A stretch of 64,000 nucleotides of DNA. It comes from Acidobacteriota bacterium (GTDB lineage: Bacteria; Acidobacteriota; Vicinamibacteria; Marinacidobacterales; Marinacidobacteraceae). The notes under the pieces were generated by a model. It saw nothing but the letters and a program-made list of their open reading frames with translations, had not been told where the DNA came from and ran no database searches. Both the position numbers and the translations under genes were made by a program. Below, one piece after another: positions 44,174-53,067 of the stretch. The stretch is taken from assembly GCA_022820545.1 (NCBI GenBank), contig JAJEFG010000032.1, positions 1 to 64,000 of the forward strand, in the 5' to 3' direction. Every line of letters starts with the position of its first letter. The first letter of the stretch is position 1.

Positions 44174-46120
44174 ATGGCGAACTCATCCGGCAGCACCCGC
44201 GAGTTCACGCTCCGGGCTCTTCTCCTCGGCCTGTTCATGGCCGTCGTGCTGGGAGCCGCGAATGCCTACCTCGGCATCCGCGCCGGCCAGACGGTCGCGG
44301 CCACCTTCCCGGCGGCGGTCGTTTCCATGGTCGTCATCCGGGGGCTCTTCAAAGGCAGCCTGCTCGAAGAGAACATCGCCCGGACCACGGCCTCGGTAGG
44401 CGAGGCGCTGGCCGCGGGGGCGATCTTCACGCTGCCGGCGTTCCTGATGGCGGGCGCCTGGGAAGAGTTCAACTACTGGGAGAGCACCCTGCTGATGCTG
44501 GTCGGGGGTCTGCTCGGCATCCTCTTCGTCGTCATCCTGCGGCGGAGCATGGTCACCGACCCCGAGCTGCCGTTCCCCGAGTCGGTCGCCGCCGCCGAGA
44601 TTCACCGCGCTGGCCAGGGCGCGAGCGGGGGAAGGCTGCTCTTCCAGATGATGGGCGTCGGCGCGCTGATCGAGGTGCTCAAGAACTCGAAGGGGATCCA
44701 GCTCTTCACCGACCGCATTTCGGGGGCCTTCGGTTACGGCTCCTTCCAGGGGTCGGTCGCCGTCGGGGGCCAGTCCTTCGGGGCGGCGGCCCAGCCGGGG
44801 GTCCTGCCGTTCTCGACGCCGGCCGCTTCGCCCGCTTATCTCGGCGTCGGTTACATCATCGGTTTCCGGCTGGCGGCGCTCACCTTCTCGGGCGGGGTCT
44901 TCGCCTGGTGGTTCATGATCCCGGCGGTCCTCTTCTTCAATCCGGAGTTCGCCGACGCGGGCCGGCTGGCGGCGGCGGGCGCCGACTGGACCGCGGTGAG
45001 CACGGTGGTCTGGGCCGAACTCGTGCGGCCGATCGCGGTGGGGGCCATGATCGCCGGCGCGGTCTGGACGCTGCTCCGGATGCGGAAGTCGCTCGGCGAA
45101 GGACTCAAGCGGTCCATCGGCGAGCTGAAGACCGGGCGCCCGGCCGGCTCGGGAGAAGAGAAGGACCGCGACATCCCGTTCAGCTGGACGACCGCCGGGG
45201 TGGTCGCGCTGATCATCCCGACCTTCTTCCTCTACAACTACTACACGGGACAGCCGCTCGGGGCGCTCGGCTCGGCGATCGTGATGATCGTGGCCGGGTT
45301 CTTCTTCTCGGCGGTGGCCGGCTACCTCGTCGGCGTCATCGGCAGCTCCTCGAACCCGGTGTCGGGACTCACGATCTCGACGCTGCTCTTGGCGGCGCTG
45401 CTGATGACCTTCCTCGGGGTCACCGGGACCGAAGGCGTGGCGGCGGTGCTCGGGGTCGCCGCGGTCGTCTGCTGCGCCTGCGCGGTCGCGGGGGACATGC
45501 TCCAGGACCTGAAGGTGGGGCAGATCCTCGGCGGCACACCGTTCCGCATGGAGTGGGCCGAGATCATCGGCGTGGTCTTCGCGTCGATGTTCCTGGTGCT
45601 GCCGATGATGCTGCTCCACCAGGGGGACATCGCCGCGGGCGGCATCGGGGTCGGCGGGGAAGAGCTGCCGGCGCCCCAGGCGGGTCTGATGGCCCTCCTT
45701 TCCCAGGGAATCGTCGGCGGCGACATGCGCTGGCCGCTCGTGGTCTTCGGGATCGCGCTCTGCTTCTTCCTGATCCTGATCCAGGCCCCCTCCCCGATGC
45801 TGATCGCGGTGGGGATGTACCTGCCGCTCCAGACCACCTTCGCGATCTTCGTCGGCGGTTTCTTCCGCTGGCTCAGCGACCGTCAGATGGCGAAGCTGCC
45901 CGCCGAACGGCGAACGCTTGGAGAAAGCGCCGGGACGCTCATCGCATCCGGGCTCATTGCCGGCGAGGCGTTGATGGGCGTCGGGCTGTCCGGGTTCGCG
46001 GTCGCGGAGTTCCAGTTGCCGGTGCTGGTGTCCACGCCCTCCGGCATCCCGGGATTCCTGGTGTTCGTCGTGCTCGGGTGGTTCCTGATCCGGATCCCGT
46101 TCCGCCACGCGCGGGGGTAG
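44174..46120 (+). CDS. OPT-family oligopeptide/metal-chelate transporter
   Basis: EFTLRALLLGLFMAVVLGAANAYLGIRAGQTVAATFPAAVVSM, VGVIGSSSNPVSGLTISTLL. Confidence 0.93.
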   Translation: MANSSGSTREFTLRALLLGLFMAVVLGAANAYLGIRAGQTVAATFPAAVVSMVVIRGLFKGSLLEENIARTTASVGEALAAGAIFTLPAFLMAGAWEEFNYWESTLLMLVGGLLGILFVVILRRSMVTDPELPFPESVAAAEIHRAGQGASGGRLLFQMMGVGALIEVLKNSKGIQLFTDRISGAFGYGSFQGSVAVGGQSFGAAAQPGVLPFSTPAASPAYLGVGYIIGFRLAALTFSGGVFAWWFMIPAVLFFNPEFADAGRLAAAGADWTAVSTVVWAELVRPIAVGAMIAGAVWTLLRMRKSLGEGLKRSIGELKTGRPAGSGEEKDRDIPFSWTTAGVVALIIPTFFLYNYYTGQPLGALGSAIVMIVAGFFFSAVAGYLVGVIGSSSNPVSGLTISTLLLAALLMTFLGVTGTEGVAAVLGVAAVVCCACAVAGDMLQDLKVGQILGGTPFRMEWAEIIGVVFASMFLVLPMMLLHQGDIAAGGIGVGGEELPAPQAGLMALLSQGIVGGDMRWPLVVFGIALCFFLILIQAPSPMLIAVGMYLPLQTTFAIFVGGFFRWLSDRQMAKLPAERRTLGESAGTLIASGLIAGEALMGVGLSGFAVAEFQLPVLVSTPSGIPGFLVFVVLGWFLIRIPFRHARG

Positions 46121-46136
46121 AGCTGTGGTGGAGCCC

Positions 46137-46195
46137 GGGACCGCCGGTCTTCAGACCGGCACCGCCAGCCCAAGGCTGGCGAAGCGCGCGGCGCT
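46137..46195. repeat. Palindromic REP-like variant (two short hairpins)
   Basis: GCCGGTCTtcAGACCGGC followed by cGCCAGCCcaaGGCTGGCg. Confidence 0.6.
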
Positions 46196-46226
46196 GTGCT
46201 GCCCTTGAAGAGGAGTTGATGCCAAG

Positions 46227-47018
46227 ATGGCTGACATGACGTGGCACGCTGCGATTCAAAAGGTCCTCGGTGCGTCACCCACCCCGCTCCACTACAAGCA
46301 AATCACGGAGCGGATTCTGGAAGAGGGCCTCAGGAAGAAGGTTGGGGCGACCCCGGAGGCTACGGTGAACGCTCAGATCGCGGCGTCCATCAAGCACGAC
46401 GGCGAAGACTCTCCCTATCGACGGGTGGACAAGGGCACATATGTACTGAGCGATTCGCCCCCGCCTCCGCCACCCACGGAAGACCCGGATGACAATGAAG
46501 ATGGAGTGGTCATCTCGTTCGGGGCTTTCTGGGAGCGCGACAAAGTGAACTGGAAGGCAAACCCTCGTCTGCTTGGCGTGTTTCAGACTGAGGGTGCCAC
46601 CAAGGCCAATCCGACCCAGGTGGATTTCTCCGGTCAGCACGGTGTGTACCTGCTTCACGACATCCGTGAAGTCATCTACGTCGGACGCACCACGGACGGC
46701 GATCTCGGAAAGCGACTCCTTGCACATACCCAGGGCCGGTTGCAGGGAAGGTGGAGTCGGTTCTCGTGGTTCGGCTTTCGTCCGGTGTCCACCGAGGGAA
46801 AACTGGGCGACAAGATGCAGTCTCTTCCGACCGCCTACGGAATGGAAAACCTGATCTTCACGCTCGAAGCCGTTCTCATCGAGTCGCTTGAGCCCCGACA
46901 AAACCGAAAAAGGGGGGATCGGGTACCGGCAGTGGAGTATCGGCAGGTCCAGGATCCCGAGATAGCGAAGCGAGCGCGCAAGGAACTGCTCGAACGCATG
47001 ATGCGCGACGCGACCTGA
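46227..47018 (+). CDS. HARE-HTH domain fused to GIY-YIG-like nuclease domain
   Basis: TWHAAIQKVLGASPTPLHYKQITERILEEGLRKKVGATPEATVNAQIAASIKHDGEDSPYRRVDKGTYVL, then GVYLLHDIREVIYVGRTTDGDLGKRLLAHTQGRLQGRWSRFSWFGFRPV. Confidence 0.8.
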   Translation: MADMTWHAAIQKVLGASPTPLHYKQITERILEEGLRKKVGATPEATVNAQIAASIKHDGEDSPYRRVDKGTYVLSDSPPPPPPTEDPDDNEDGVVISFGAFWERDKVNWKANPRLLGVFQTEGATKANPTQVDFSGQHGVYLLHDIREVIYVGRTTDGDLGKRLLAHTQGRLQGRWSRFSWFGFRPVSTEGKLGDKMQSLPTAYGMENLIFTLEAVLIESLEPRQNRKRGDRVPAVEYRQVQDPEIAKRARKELLERMMRDAT

Positions 47019-47210
47019 CGCCATGATGGAGGCATTGCCGACCAATCTGGCTGAGGCTGAAGAGACACGGAAAACTGACGCAGTCGGGAGACACCTCCTC
47101 TTGAGCGCCCCGGGTTTCGGGCCGGAAGGTCGTTTCGGGTCGGCGAAGGGCGAGGCGGACGGAGCGGAGCGGCCGGCGCTACGCCGCGCCCGGTCGGCGC
47201 GGCCGTCCGG

Positions 47211-48584
47211 TCAGCCGGGGCCGCCGAGCCGCCCCGCGACGCTCCCGGGGTTTTCCAGCATCCATTCGTAGGCTGGCTGCACGATCACCTCCGGCGGCGG
47301 GTCGAGCGGGAGTGGCTCGCCGGTCAGGGTGAGCAGCCGTCTGCGGGCGCGGGGAAACATCGCGCCCGCCTCGACGAGTCCCCGGATCTCCCGCTCGGCA
47401 ACCGCCGGGTCGAAGACGTCCGCACTCACCTGGATGAGTTCCTCCGTTCCATCGGGAGTGCGCGCCAGAAAATCCACTTCCCTCCCCGCCGGCGTGCGTA
47501 CGTAGGTCACCCTGACGCCTCTCCGTTCGAGTTCCGCGTGCACCGCGGTCTCCAGGGCGCGGCCCCGGTTGTCCCGGCCGACCCGTTCCCACGCCGCGAT
47601 GAGGCCGGAGTCCACCGGATAGGCCTTGCGGGGATTCACCATCCGCTGGCGTGCTGACGCGGACTCCATCCACACCAGGCGGATGAGGAAGCAGTCCGCC
47701 AGATACGCCAGCAGTTCATGCACGGTGTCCTTCGAGATCGCAAGGCCCTCGGCACGCATTCTCCGGTGGAACTTCTCCGCGCTGAAGAGCCCTGCCGGCG
47801 ACCCGAGGAGCTGCCCGACCAGCCAGCGAAGCGCCGTCGGATTCCGGACGCTATGGCGTTCGATGACGTCGCGAAGCACCGCGATGTCCACATAGTCCCG
47901 CAACAACCGGACGCGGTTCTCGACATCGAGGCCCTGGGCTTCGGGGAATCCGCCGGTGGCGAGCCAGTTGCGGAAGAATCCCTCCAGCCTGGCGCGCGCC
48001 GCCCCCACGAGACCAGACGCGTCCGCTGGAACCGGCTCCCCGTGGTGGCGGAGCGCCTCCTCGAACGAGAACGGAAAGATGCGCACTTCCCATCCACGAC
48101 CCCGGAGCGAAGTCGCGACCTCACGCGACAGGAGGGCGGCGGAGGACCCGGTCACGACGACTTCGGTTCCACCCGAATCCAGCAGCCGGCGGACGAAGGT
48201 CTCCCATCCGGGGACGTTCTGTATTTCGTCGAAGTGCCAGACGACGGGGCCGCGCTCCCTGGCGTTCAGGAAACGGCGGGCGCGTTCATCCTCCAGGAAG
48301 CCAAGGTCGCTGCCGTCAAGGCCCCGGAGCCGTTCGTCCTCGAAGCTGACGTAGGGCACGTTCTCCGGGGACAGGCCGCCGGCCAGACGCTCGCGCCGCA
48401 GTTGATGGACGAAGGTGGTCTTTCCGGCGCGCCGCATCCCGACCACCGCCGTGGCCTTGCCCGCAAAGCGGACGAGGCCGGGAATGCGCCGCCGGGTTCC
48501 GGGATCGGCTGGGATTTCCGGCGACGCCGCAACGCTCTCGACCAAGGCTTCGCGCAGTCGTGGCGACAGGTGGTGGAGAACCAT
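47211..48584 (-). CDS. AAA ATPase with DUF4143-type C-terminus (second copy)
   Basis: AVVGMRRAGKTTFVHQLRRERLAGGLSPENVPYVSFEDERL, VVWHFDEIQNVPGWETFVRRLLDSGGTEVVVTGSSAALLSREVATSLRGR. Confidence 0.85.
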   Translation of the reverse strand: MVLHHLSPRLREALVESVAASPEIPADPGTRRRIPGLVRFAGKATAVVGMRRAGKTTFVHQLRRERLAGGLSPENVPYVSFEDERLRGLDGSDLGFLEDERARRFLNARERGPVVWHFDEIQNVPGWETFVRRLLDSGGTEVVVTGSSAALLSREVATSLRGRGWEVRIFPFSFEEALRHHGEPVPADASGLVGAARARLEGFFRNWLATGGFPEAQGLDVENRVRLLRDYVDIAVLRDVIERHSVRNPTALRWLVGQLLGSPAGLFSAEKFHRRMRAEGLAISKDTVHELLAYLADCFLIRLVWMESASARQRMVNPRKAYPVDSGLIAAWERVGRDNRGRALETAVHAELERRGVRVTYVRTPAGREVDFLARTPDGTEELIQVSADVFDPAVAEREIRGLVEAGAMFPRARRRLLTLTGEPLPLDPPPEVIVQPAYEWMLENPGSVAGRLGGPG

Positions 48585-48649
48585 GTTTCTCCTTTGTGCG
48601 AGGATGTTGGATTATTACATTTATCCTCACACTAAGGAGATATATGGTT
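48579..48649. repeat. 28-bp imperfect inverted repeat flanking an AT-rich centre
   Basis: Left aaccatgtttctcctttgtgcgaggatg; right arm reverse-complemented aaccatatatctccttagtgtgaggata (about 22/28 match by eye). Confidence 0.75.
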
Positions 48650-48656
48650 CGCCGGC

Positions 48657-49817
48657 TCACTCCACGGCGCAGGTCGGCTCGGATCCGATCCGGCTCCGGT
48701 TGCGGGCGACGAGGTCGTACGCCGCCTGGCCGATCCGGTCGAAAGCCGGGAAGAAGAACGCGATCATGCCGGCGATCGCAAGGCTCCGCGCCCACGCCGG
48801 ACCCCAGTGCAGGCTCAGGAGGACCCCGAGCATCACGAAGTAGGTGACCGGGTTGTAGAGCAGCATCAGCTTGAAGGCCTGGAAGCCATCGGCGATGCGC
48901 TCCCCGTCAACGACGACGTGCAGGCGCTTCGCGAGGGCGTCCCGGGAGATCCCGAAGCGGTCGCCGGCTCCGCTCTGGAACGTGGTCCACCGGAAGGCTC
49001 CCTCGAAGTCGAGAGCCTCGAACCAGCGCTTCGTCTTCGCGCAGATGCCGCAGTCGCCGTCGTAGATGACCTCCGTCGTCGTCCTGGGCCAGCGGGCGAA
49101 GGCGAAGTAGGCGGCTGGCGCCACGTAGAGGAACAGGACGAAGGTGATCCCGGTGAAGAGCGTCATCGCCGCGTGAAAGAGGATCCCGAGCCAGATCGCG
49201 AAGACCCACAGCCGCGGCCACGCGAAGCCCGTGAAGAGGCTCCACTCGGTCGCGATCGTGGCCCAGCACATGAACTTCGACAGCGCCATCGGCGGCAGCA
49301 GCGCCGCGGCGCGCAGGTAGAGGTCGTGCTCGAGGTTGACGGTCCAGTGCTCGAAGAACTGGCCGGAGAGCCAGTCGGGGTCGAGGATCTTGTTGAGTCC
49401 GGCGCCGAAATAGATCATCGCTACCTGGATCCGCAGGAGCCAGACCGACCGCTGCGACGTGTAGAGGCCGATCAGCGTGAGCACCGCCCCCATGAAGAAG
49501 GTGTTGTTGGCCCAGTAGACCCTCGACGACGCGATCCCCACGAGGATCGTCATGCCGACCACGAAGGAAGCGAGCCGCACCCCGCGGTTGAAGAGCAGCG
49601 CGGCCGAGCCGGCGAGGAACAGGACCTGCAGCGCGGTTCGGAAAAGCTCGGGATCGCCGATCCGGTCGAAGATCGACAGGAAGGGAAGGAACGGATCCGG
49701 AAGCGTCGTCACGTGGCCGGTCGCCAGCATCGTGACCACGAGGAGCTTCGCCGCCAGCAGGAGCGGCACGGGGAGCGCCGTACCCGCGAGCCGCAGCGGG
49801 TTCCACGACGGTGTCAC
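48657..49817 (-). CDS. HTTM-like membrane protein with C-terminal DCC1/DUF393 thiol-oxidoreductase-like domain
   Basis: Multi-TM N-terminus (MIYFGAGLNKILDPDWLSGQFFEHW) and VIYDGDCGICAKTKRWFEALDFEGAFRWTTFQS (DxxCxxC). Confidence 0.8.
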   Translation of the reverse strand: MTPSWNPLRLAGTALPVPLLLAAKLLVVTMLATGHVTTLPDPFLPFLSIFDRIGDPELFRTALQVLFLAGSAALLFNRGVRLASFVVGMTILVGIASSRVYWANNTFFMGAVLTLIGLYTSQRSVWLLRIQVAMIYFGAGLNKILDPDWLSGQFFEHWTVNLEHDLYLRAAALLPPMALSKFMCWATIATEWSLFTGFAWPRLWVFAIWLGILFHAAMTLFTGITFVLFLYVAPAAYFAFARWPRTTTEVIYDGDCGICAKTKRWFEALDFEGAFRWTTFQSGAGDRFGISRDALAKRLHVVVDGERIADGFQAFKLMLLYNPVTYFVMLGVLLSLHWGPAWARSLAIAGMIAFFFPAFDRIGQAAYDLVARNRSRIGSEPTCAVE

Positions 49818-49824
49818 GGCGATT

Positions 49825-50166
49825 TCAGCGGGGCGGCCAGGTCCAGGTCTCCTCCGGATGCCCGTTGACGGTGTAGGTGACGACGACCTCGGCGCCGTCG
49901 TCCCGGCCGTAGGTCTCCTCGTACTGCCGGACCTTGTCGAGCGCGTGCTGGATGGCCTGCCAGTTGCCTCCCTCGGCCGGTTGGCGGTAGCGCGCCTCGA
50001 TCTCTTCGGGCCCGAGCTCGCGGCCGTCGATGACCACCGCGATCGAGTAGAGGTTCTGCGAGTCCATCGGCGCCCAGCAGAAGTAGCGGGACGGGACGAA
50101 GCGCGCGTAGCCGATCATGGCAACCTGGAAGGCGAGGAGCGCGATCGCGGCGAGCGTGCGGGTCAT
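49825..50166 (-). CDS. Small hypothetical protein, signal-anchored
   Basis: MTRTLAAIALLAFQVAMIGYARFVPSRYFCWAPMDSQNLYSIAVVIDGRELGPEEI; overlaps the symporter stop. Confidence 0.6.
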   Translation of the reverse strand: MTRTLAAIALLAFQVAMIGYARFVPSRYFCWAPMDSQNLYSIAVVIDGRELGPEEIEARYRQPAEGGNWQAIQHALDKVRQYEETYGRDDGAEVVVTYTVNGHPEETWTWPPR

Positions 50167-51686
50167 GAACCGAGCGTACCCCGCCGCGGCTTCGGGTTTT
50201 CCCACACCGTGCTCACGGCCCAGCCGACGGCGACCTGGACCAGGAGCGACGCCGAGGCGACCCACTGGAAGCTCACCGGGTCGCCCCCGGTCTCGGGGTC
50301 GAAACCGAAGATGGGCCCGGAGAAGGCGACGAGCGCCGCCGCGACGATGCCCGCGACGGTGCCGGCGGCCGCTCCGATGGCGCGCACCCGGGGGATGAAC
50401 AGCGCGAAGAGGAAGAGGCCGAAGATGGGCCCCGTCAGGAGGTTCGACGTCTTGGACGTCACCTCGGTGATGTTGCCGGGGACCAGGTCCATGACGAAGC
50501 TGCCGAGCACGATGAGTCCGCCGGCCGCTGCGGCGAGCCAGCGGGCCTGCCGGAGTTCCTTCGCGTCGTCGCGCTCGCGCTTCCGGAAACGTCCCACGAA
50601 GTCGGTCAGCACCACCGCCGAGATCGAGTTCACGCCGGAGTCCACGCTGGACATGGCGGCCGCGAACATGGCGGCGACCACGAGTCCCGCGACGCCGGCC
50701 GGAAGCCGGTTGGCGATGAAGAACGGGAACACGTGGTCCGCGTCGGCGCGGAGCGACATGCCCTCGCCAAGCTGCGCGGGGAAGGCCTCGAAGTAGCCGA
50801 GGAGCGCCACGCCGACCAGCGCGAGCACGATCGTGACCACCGCGATGGCCAGGAGCTGGGTCCCGTAGGCCCGCCGGGCCGCGCGCAGGTCGGTCGTCGC
50901 CATGAATCGCTGCACCGAGACCTGGTCGCCGCCCGCGGTGGCCGCGTACCAGACCATCGTGGAGACGACCGTCCCGAACGCCGTCACCCGCGTGGCCGGG
51001 TCGAAGCTGAACAGGGGCTGCGTGTCCCAGTTGGCCTGCCAGGTCGTCGGGAACCACCCGAAGCCGCCGAGCTCCACGGTCACGATGCCGAGCACCAGGA
51101 GGGCCCCTCCGAAGAGGAGCAGGGACTGGATGCAGTCGGTGACGACGACGGCCCGCAGACCTCCGAGGGATGTGTAGATGACGGCCACGGTTGCGGTGAA
51201 GAGGACGACGAGGGGTACTGCCGAGGGGCCGGCGCCGATCATCACCGTCAGCGCCACCGCAGCCGCGTAGACCACGAGCGACATCCACGCGAGCCGCAGC
51301 ACGATGAACATCGAGGCGCCCAGAAGCCGGACTCCGGGGCCGAGACGCACTTCGAGAAGCTCGTAGGCGCTCGTCACCCGGTGCTTCATGTAGACCGGCA
51401 GCAGGCCGTAGCAGACGACGAAATAGACGAGGGGAAGTCCCAGGAGCTGGACGAGCAGCACCGGCCCCCGCCCGAGCGTTTCGCCCGGCACGGAGAGGTA
51501 GGACACCGTGCTGACGAGGGTCGCGAACAGCGAGACCCCCACCGCGACAGGGTGGAGCCGGCCGCCCCCGATGAAGTACTCCTCTGTCGAGGACTGGCGC
51601 CGGCCGTAGAACCAGCCGAGCCAGAGGGTGAGGCCCGCGTAAGCCGCGAGCACGAGCCAGTCGATGGCGGCCAGACCCTGATTCAT
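50163..51686 (-). CDS. Sodium:solute symporter family protein
   Basis: IDWLVLAAYAGLTLWLGWFYGRRQSSTEEYFIGGGRLHPVAVGVSLFATLVSTVSYLSVPGE; SSS fold. Confidence 0.9.
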   Translation of the reverse strand: MNQGLAAIDWLVLAAYAGLTLWLGWFYGRRQSSTEEYFIGGGRLHPVAVGVSLFATLVSTVSYLSVPGETLGRGPVLLVQLLGLPLVYFVVCYGLLPVYMKHRVTSAYELLEVRLGPGVRLLGASMFIVLRLAWMSLVVYAAAVALTVMIGAGPSAVPLVVLFTATVAVIYTSLGGLRAVVVTDCIQSLLLFGGALLVLGIVTVELGGFGWFPTTWQANWDTQPLFSFDPATRVTAFGTVVSTMVWYAATAGGDQVSVQRFMATTDLRAARRAYGTQLLAIAVVTIVLALVGVALLGYFEAFPAQLGEGMSLRADADHVFPFFIANRLPAGVAGLVVAAMFAAAMSSVDSGVNSISAVVLTDFVGRFRKRERDDAKELRQARWLAAAAGGLIVLGSFVMDLVPGNITEVTSKTSNLLTGPIFGLFLFALFIPRVRAIGAAAGTVAGIVAAALVAFSGPIFGFDPETGGDPVSFQWVASASLLVQVAVGWAVSTVWENPKPRRGTLGS

Positions 51687-51733
51687 CAGGCCTCGGATAT
51701 AACACAGACGCCCAGCGAAGGGAGACCCGCACC

Positions 51734-52669
51734 ATGACGCCGGCGGACGCCAGAAAGACCATCTGTGGACCGTTGATTCCGGTCATCACCAACTACGCGG
51801 ACGACCTCAGCGTCGATCACGACGCCATCCGCGAGAACGTCAACCACGTCGTGGACCGGGGCGTCCGCACCGGCAGCGGGGCGCTCCTCGCCGCCGGCGC
51901 CGGGGGCGACTTCCCGATGCTGACGCTCGACGAGCGGAAGGCGGTGAGCGAGACCATCCTGCGGGCCGCCGCCGGCCGGACCCCCGTGCTCGTGGGAGCC
52001 CAGGACACGAACCCCGCCGTGTCCGTCGAGCTCGCGCGCTTCGCCGAGGACATCGGCGCCTGGGGCATCCAGCTCGCGCCGGGCTACTACTACGAGTCGT
52101 CGCCGGAGGACTGCTACCGGCTGTTCGAGACGGTGCACGAAGCCACCAGCACGCTGGGGATCATGATCTACAACACCCACTGGGAGGCCTACGACATGTC
52201 GCTCGACGATGTCGAACGGCTCGCCGAGCTGCCCCGCTGCCTCGCCCTCAAGTGGTCCACCGCGCGCGGCACCCTGGACTACCAGCGCGGGGTGGTGCGT
52301 TTCCGGGACCGCCTCGCCGTCATCGACAACCACGGGGTTCAGGCACTGACCCACATGCTCGGCGGGCGGGGATACATCACGCACCTGTGCACCGTCTGGC
52401 CCGAGCACGACCTCGAGGTTTTTCGGCTCATGGAGGCGGGCGACTACGCCGCGGCGCAGAACCTTCTCAGCACCGTCAACTGGCCGTGGTACGACTTCCG
52501 GGTGCGGATGTGGCGCCGCACCGGAGCCGAGAGCCCCGTCGTCAACGCGGCGCTCGAGTTGACCGGGCGGAAGGGCGGGCCGAGCCGGCTCCCCACCCGC
52601 CGCCTCGACGAGTCCGAGCGCGAGGAACTGCGAACGCTCCTGATCGAGATCGGGGTTCCCGGCGCTTAG
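51734..52669 (+). CDS. Dihydrodipicolinate synthase/N-acetylneuraminate lyase family protein
   Basis: GPLIPVITNYADDLSVDHDAIRENVNHVVDRGVRTGSGALLAAGAGGDFPMLTLDERKAVSE; candidate Schiff-base Lys in CLALKWST. Confidence 0.87.
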   Translation: MTPADARKTICGPLIPVITNYADDLSVDHDAIRENVNHVVDRGVRTGSGALLAAGAGGDFPMLTLDERKAVSETILRAAAGRTPVLVGAQDTNPAVSVELARFAEDIGAWGIQLAPGYYYESSPEDCYRLFETVHEATSTLGIMIYNTHWEAYDMSLDDVERLAELPRCLALKWSTARGTLDYQRGVVRFRDRLAVIDNHGVQALTHMLGGRGYITHLCTVWPEHDLEVFRLMEAGDYAAAQNLLSTVNWPWYDFRVRMWRRTGAESPVVNAALELTGRKGGPSRLPTRRLDESEREELRTLLIEIGVPGA

Positions 52670-52755
52670 GGAGCGTCCACTTTCAGTCGGCACGCGCTGG
52701 CCGGGGCCAGCGCGTCGTCTCTCCTACTTCGGACCCCCAATGCTGTTTGCGCTCT

Positions 52756-52789
52756 AGCGTATAATGGTGAGACATACGCTGTGGCGTAT
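52756..52789 (+). promoter_or_regulatory. Putative hipBA promoter/operator
   Basis: TATAAT (52760-52765) overlapped by AGCGTAT (52756-52762) with inverted ATACGCT (52774-52780) and a further GCGTAT (52784-52789). Confidence 0.55.
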
Positions 52790-52802
52790 TCCAGGCAGCA
52801 CC

Positions 52803-53051
52803 ATGGAGCCCATCGCGACAAGTCCGCGTGGCCTCGGCCAGGCCATCCGCGTCCTCCGGCGGCGGCAGGGCATGACCCAGGCCGAATTGGCGGAAGCGTG
52901 CGTCCTGCGGCAGGCGACCGTTTCCGCCGCCGAGAACGGCGCGCCGGGAACGCGGCTGGACACGGTCTTCCGACTGCTCGCGGTGCTCGGCCGCGAAGTG
53001 GCCCTGCGAGACCGCGAACAAGTACTCGGTGAACCGGATCGTCTCGAATGA
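52803..53051 (+). CDS. hipB: HipB-like XRE-family antitoxin
   Basis: GLGQAIRVLRRRQGMTQAELAEACVLRQATVSAAENGAPGTRLDTVFRLLAVLGREV. The track ATG at 52764 lies within the promoter; ATG 52803 preferred. Confidence 0.8.
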   Translation: MEPIATSPRGLGQAIRVLRRRQGMTQAELAEACVLRQATVSAAENGAPGTRLDTVFRLLAVLGREVALRDREQVLGEPDRLE

Positions 53052-53067
53052 ATCGGAGCTGTCGAAC

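Noticed and set aside
48560-48847. + strand ORF beginning in the inverted repeat near 48644
   Set aside because: It has an RBS-like mirror sequence but encodes an Arg/Ser/Gly-rich peptide antisense to the HTTM-DCC1 gene; likely a by-product of the inverted repeat.
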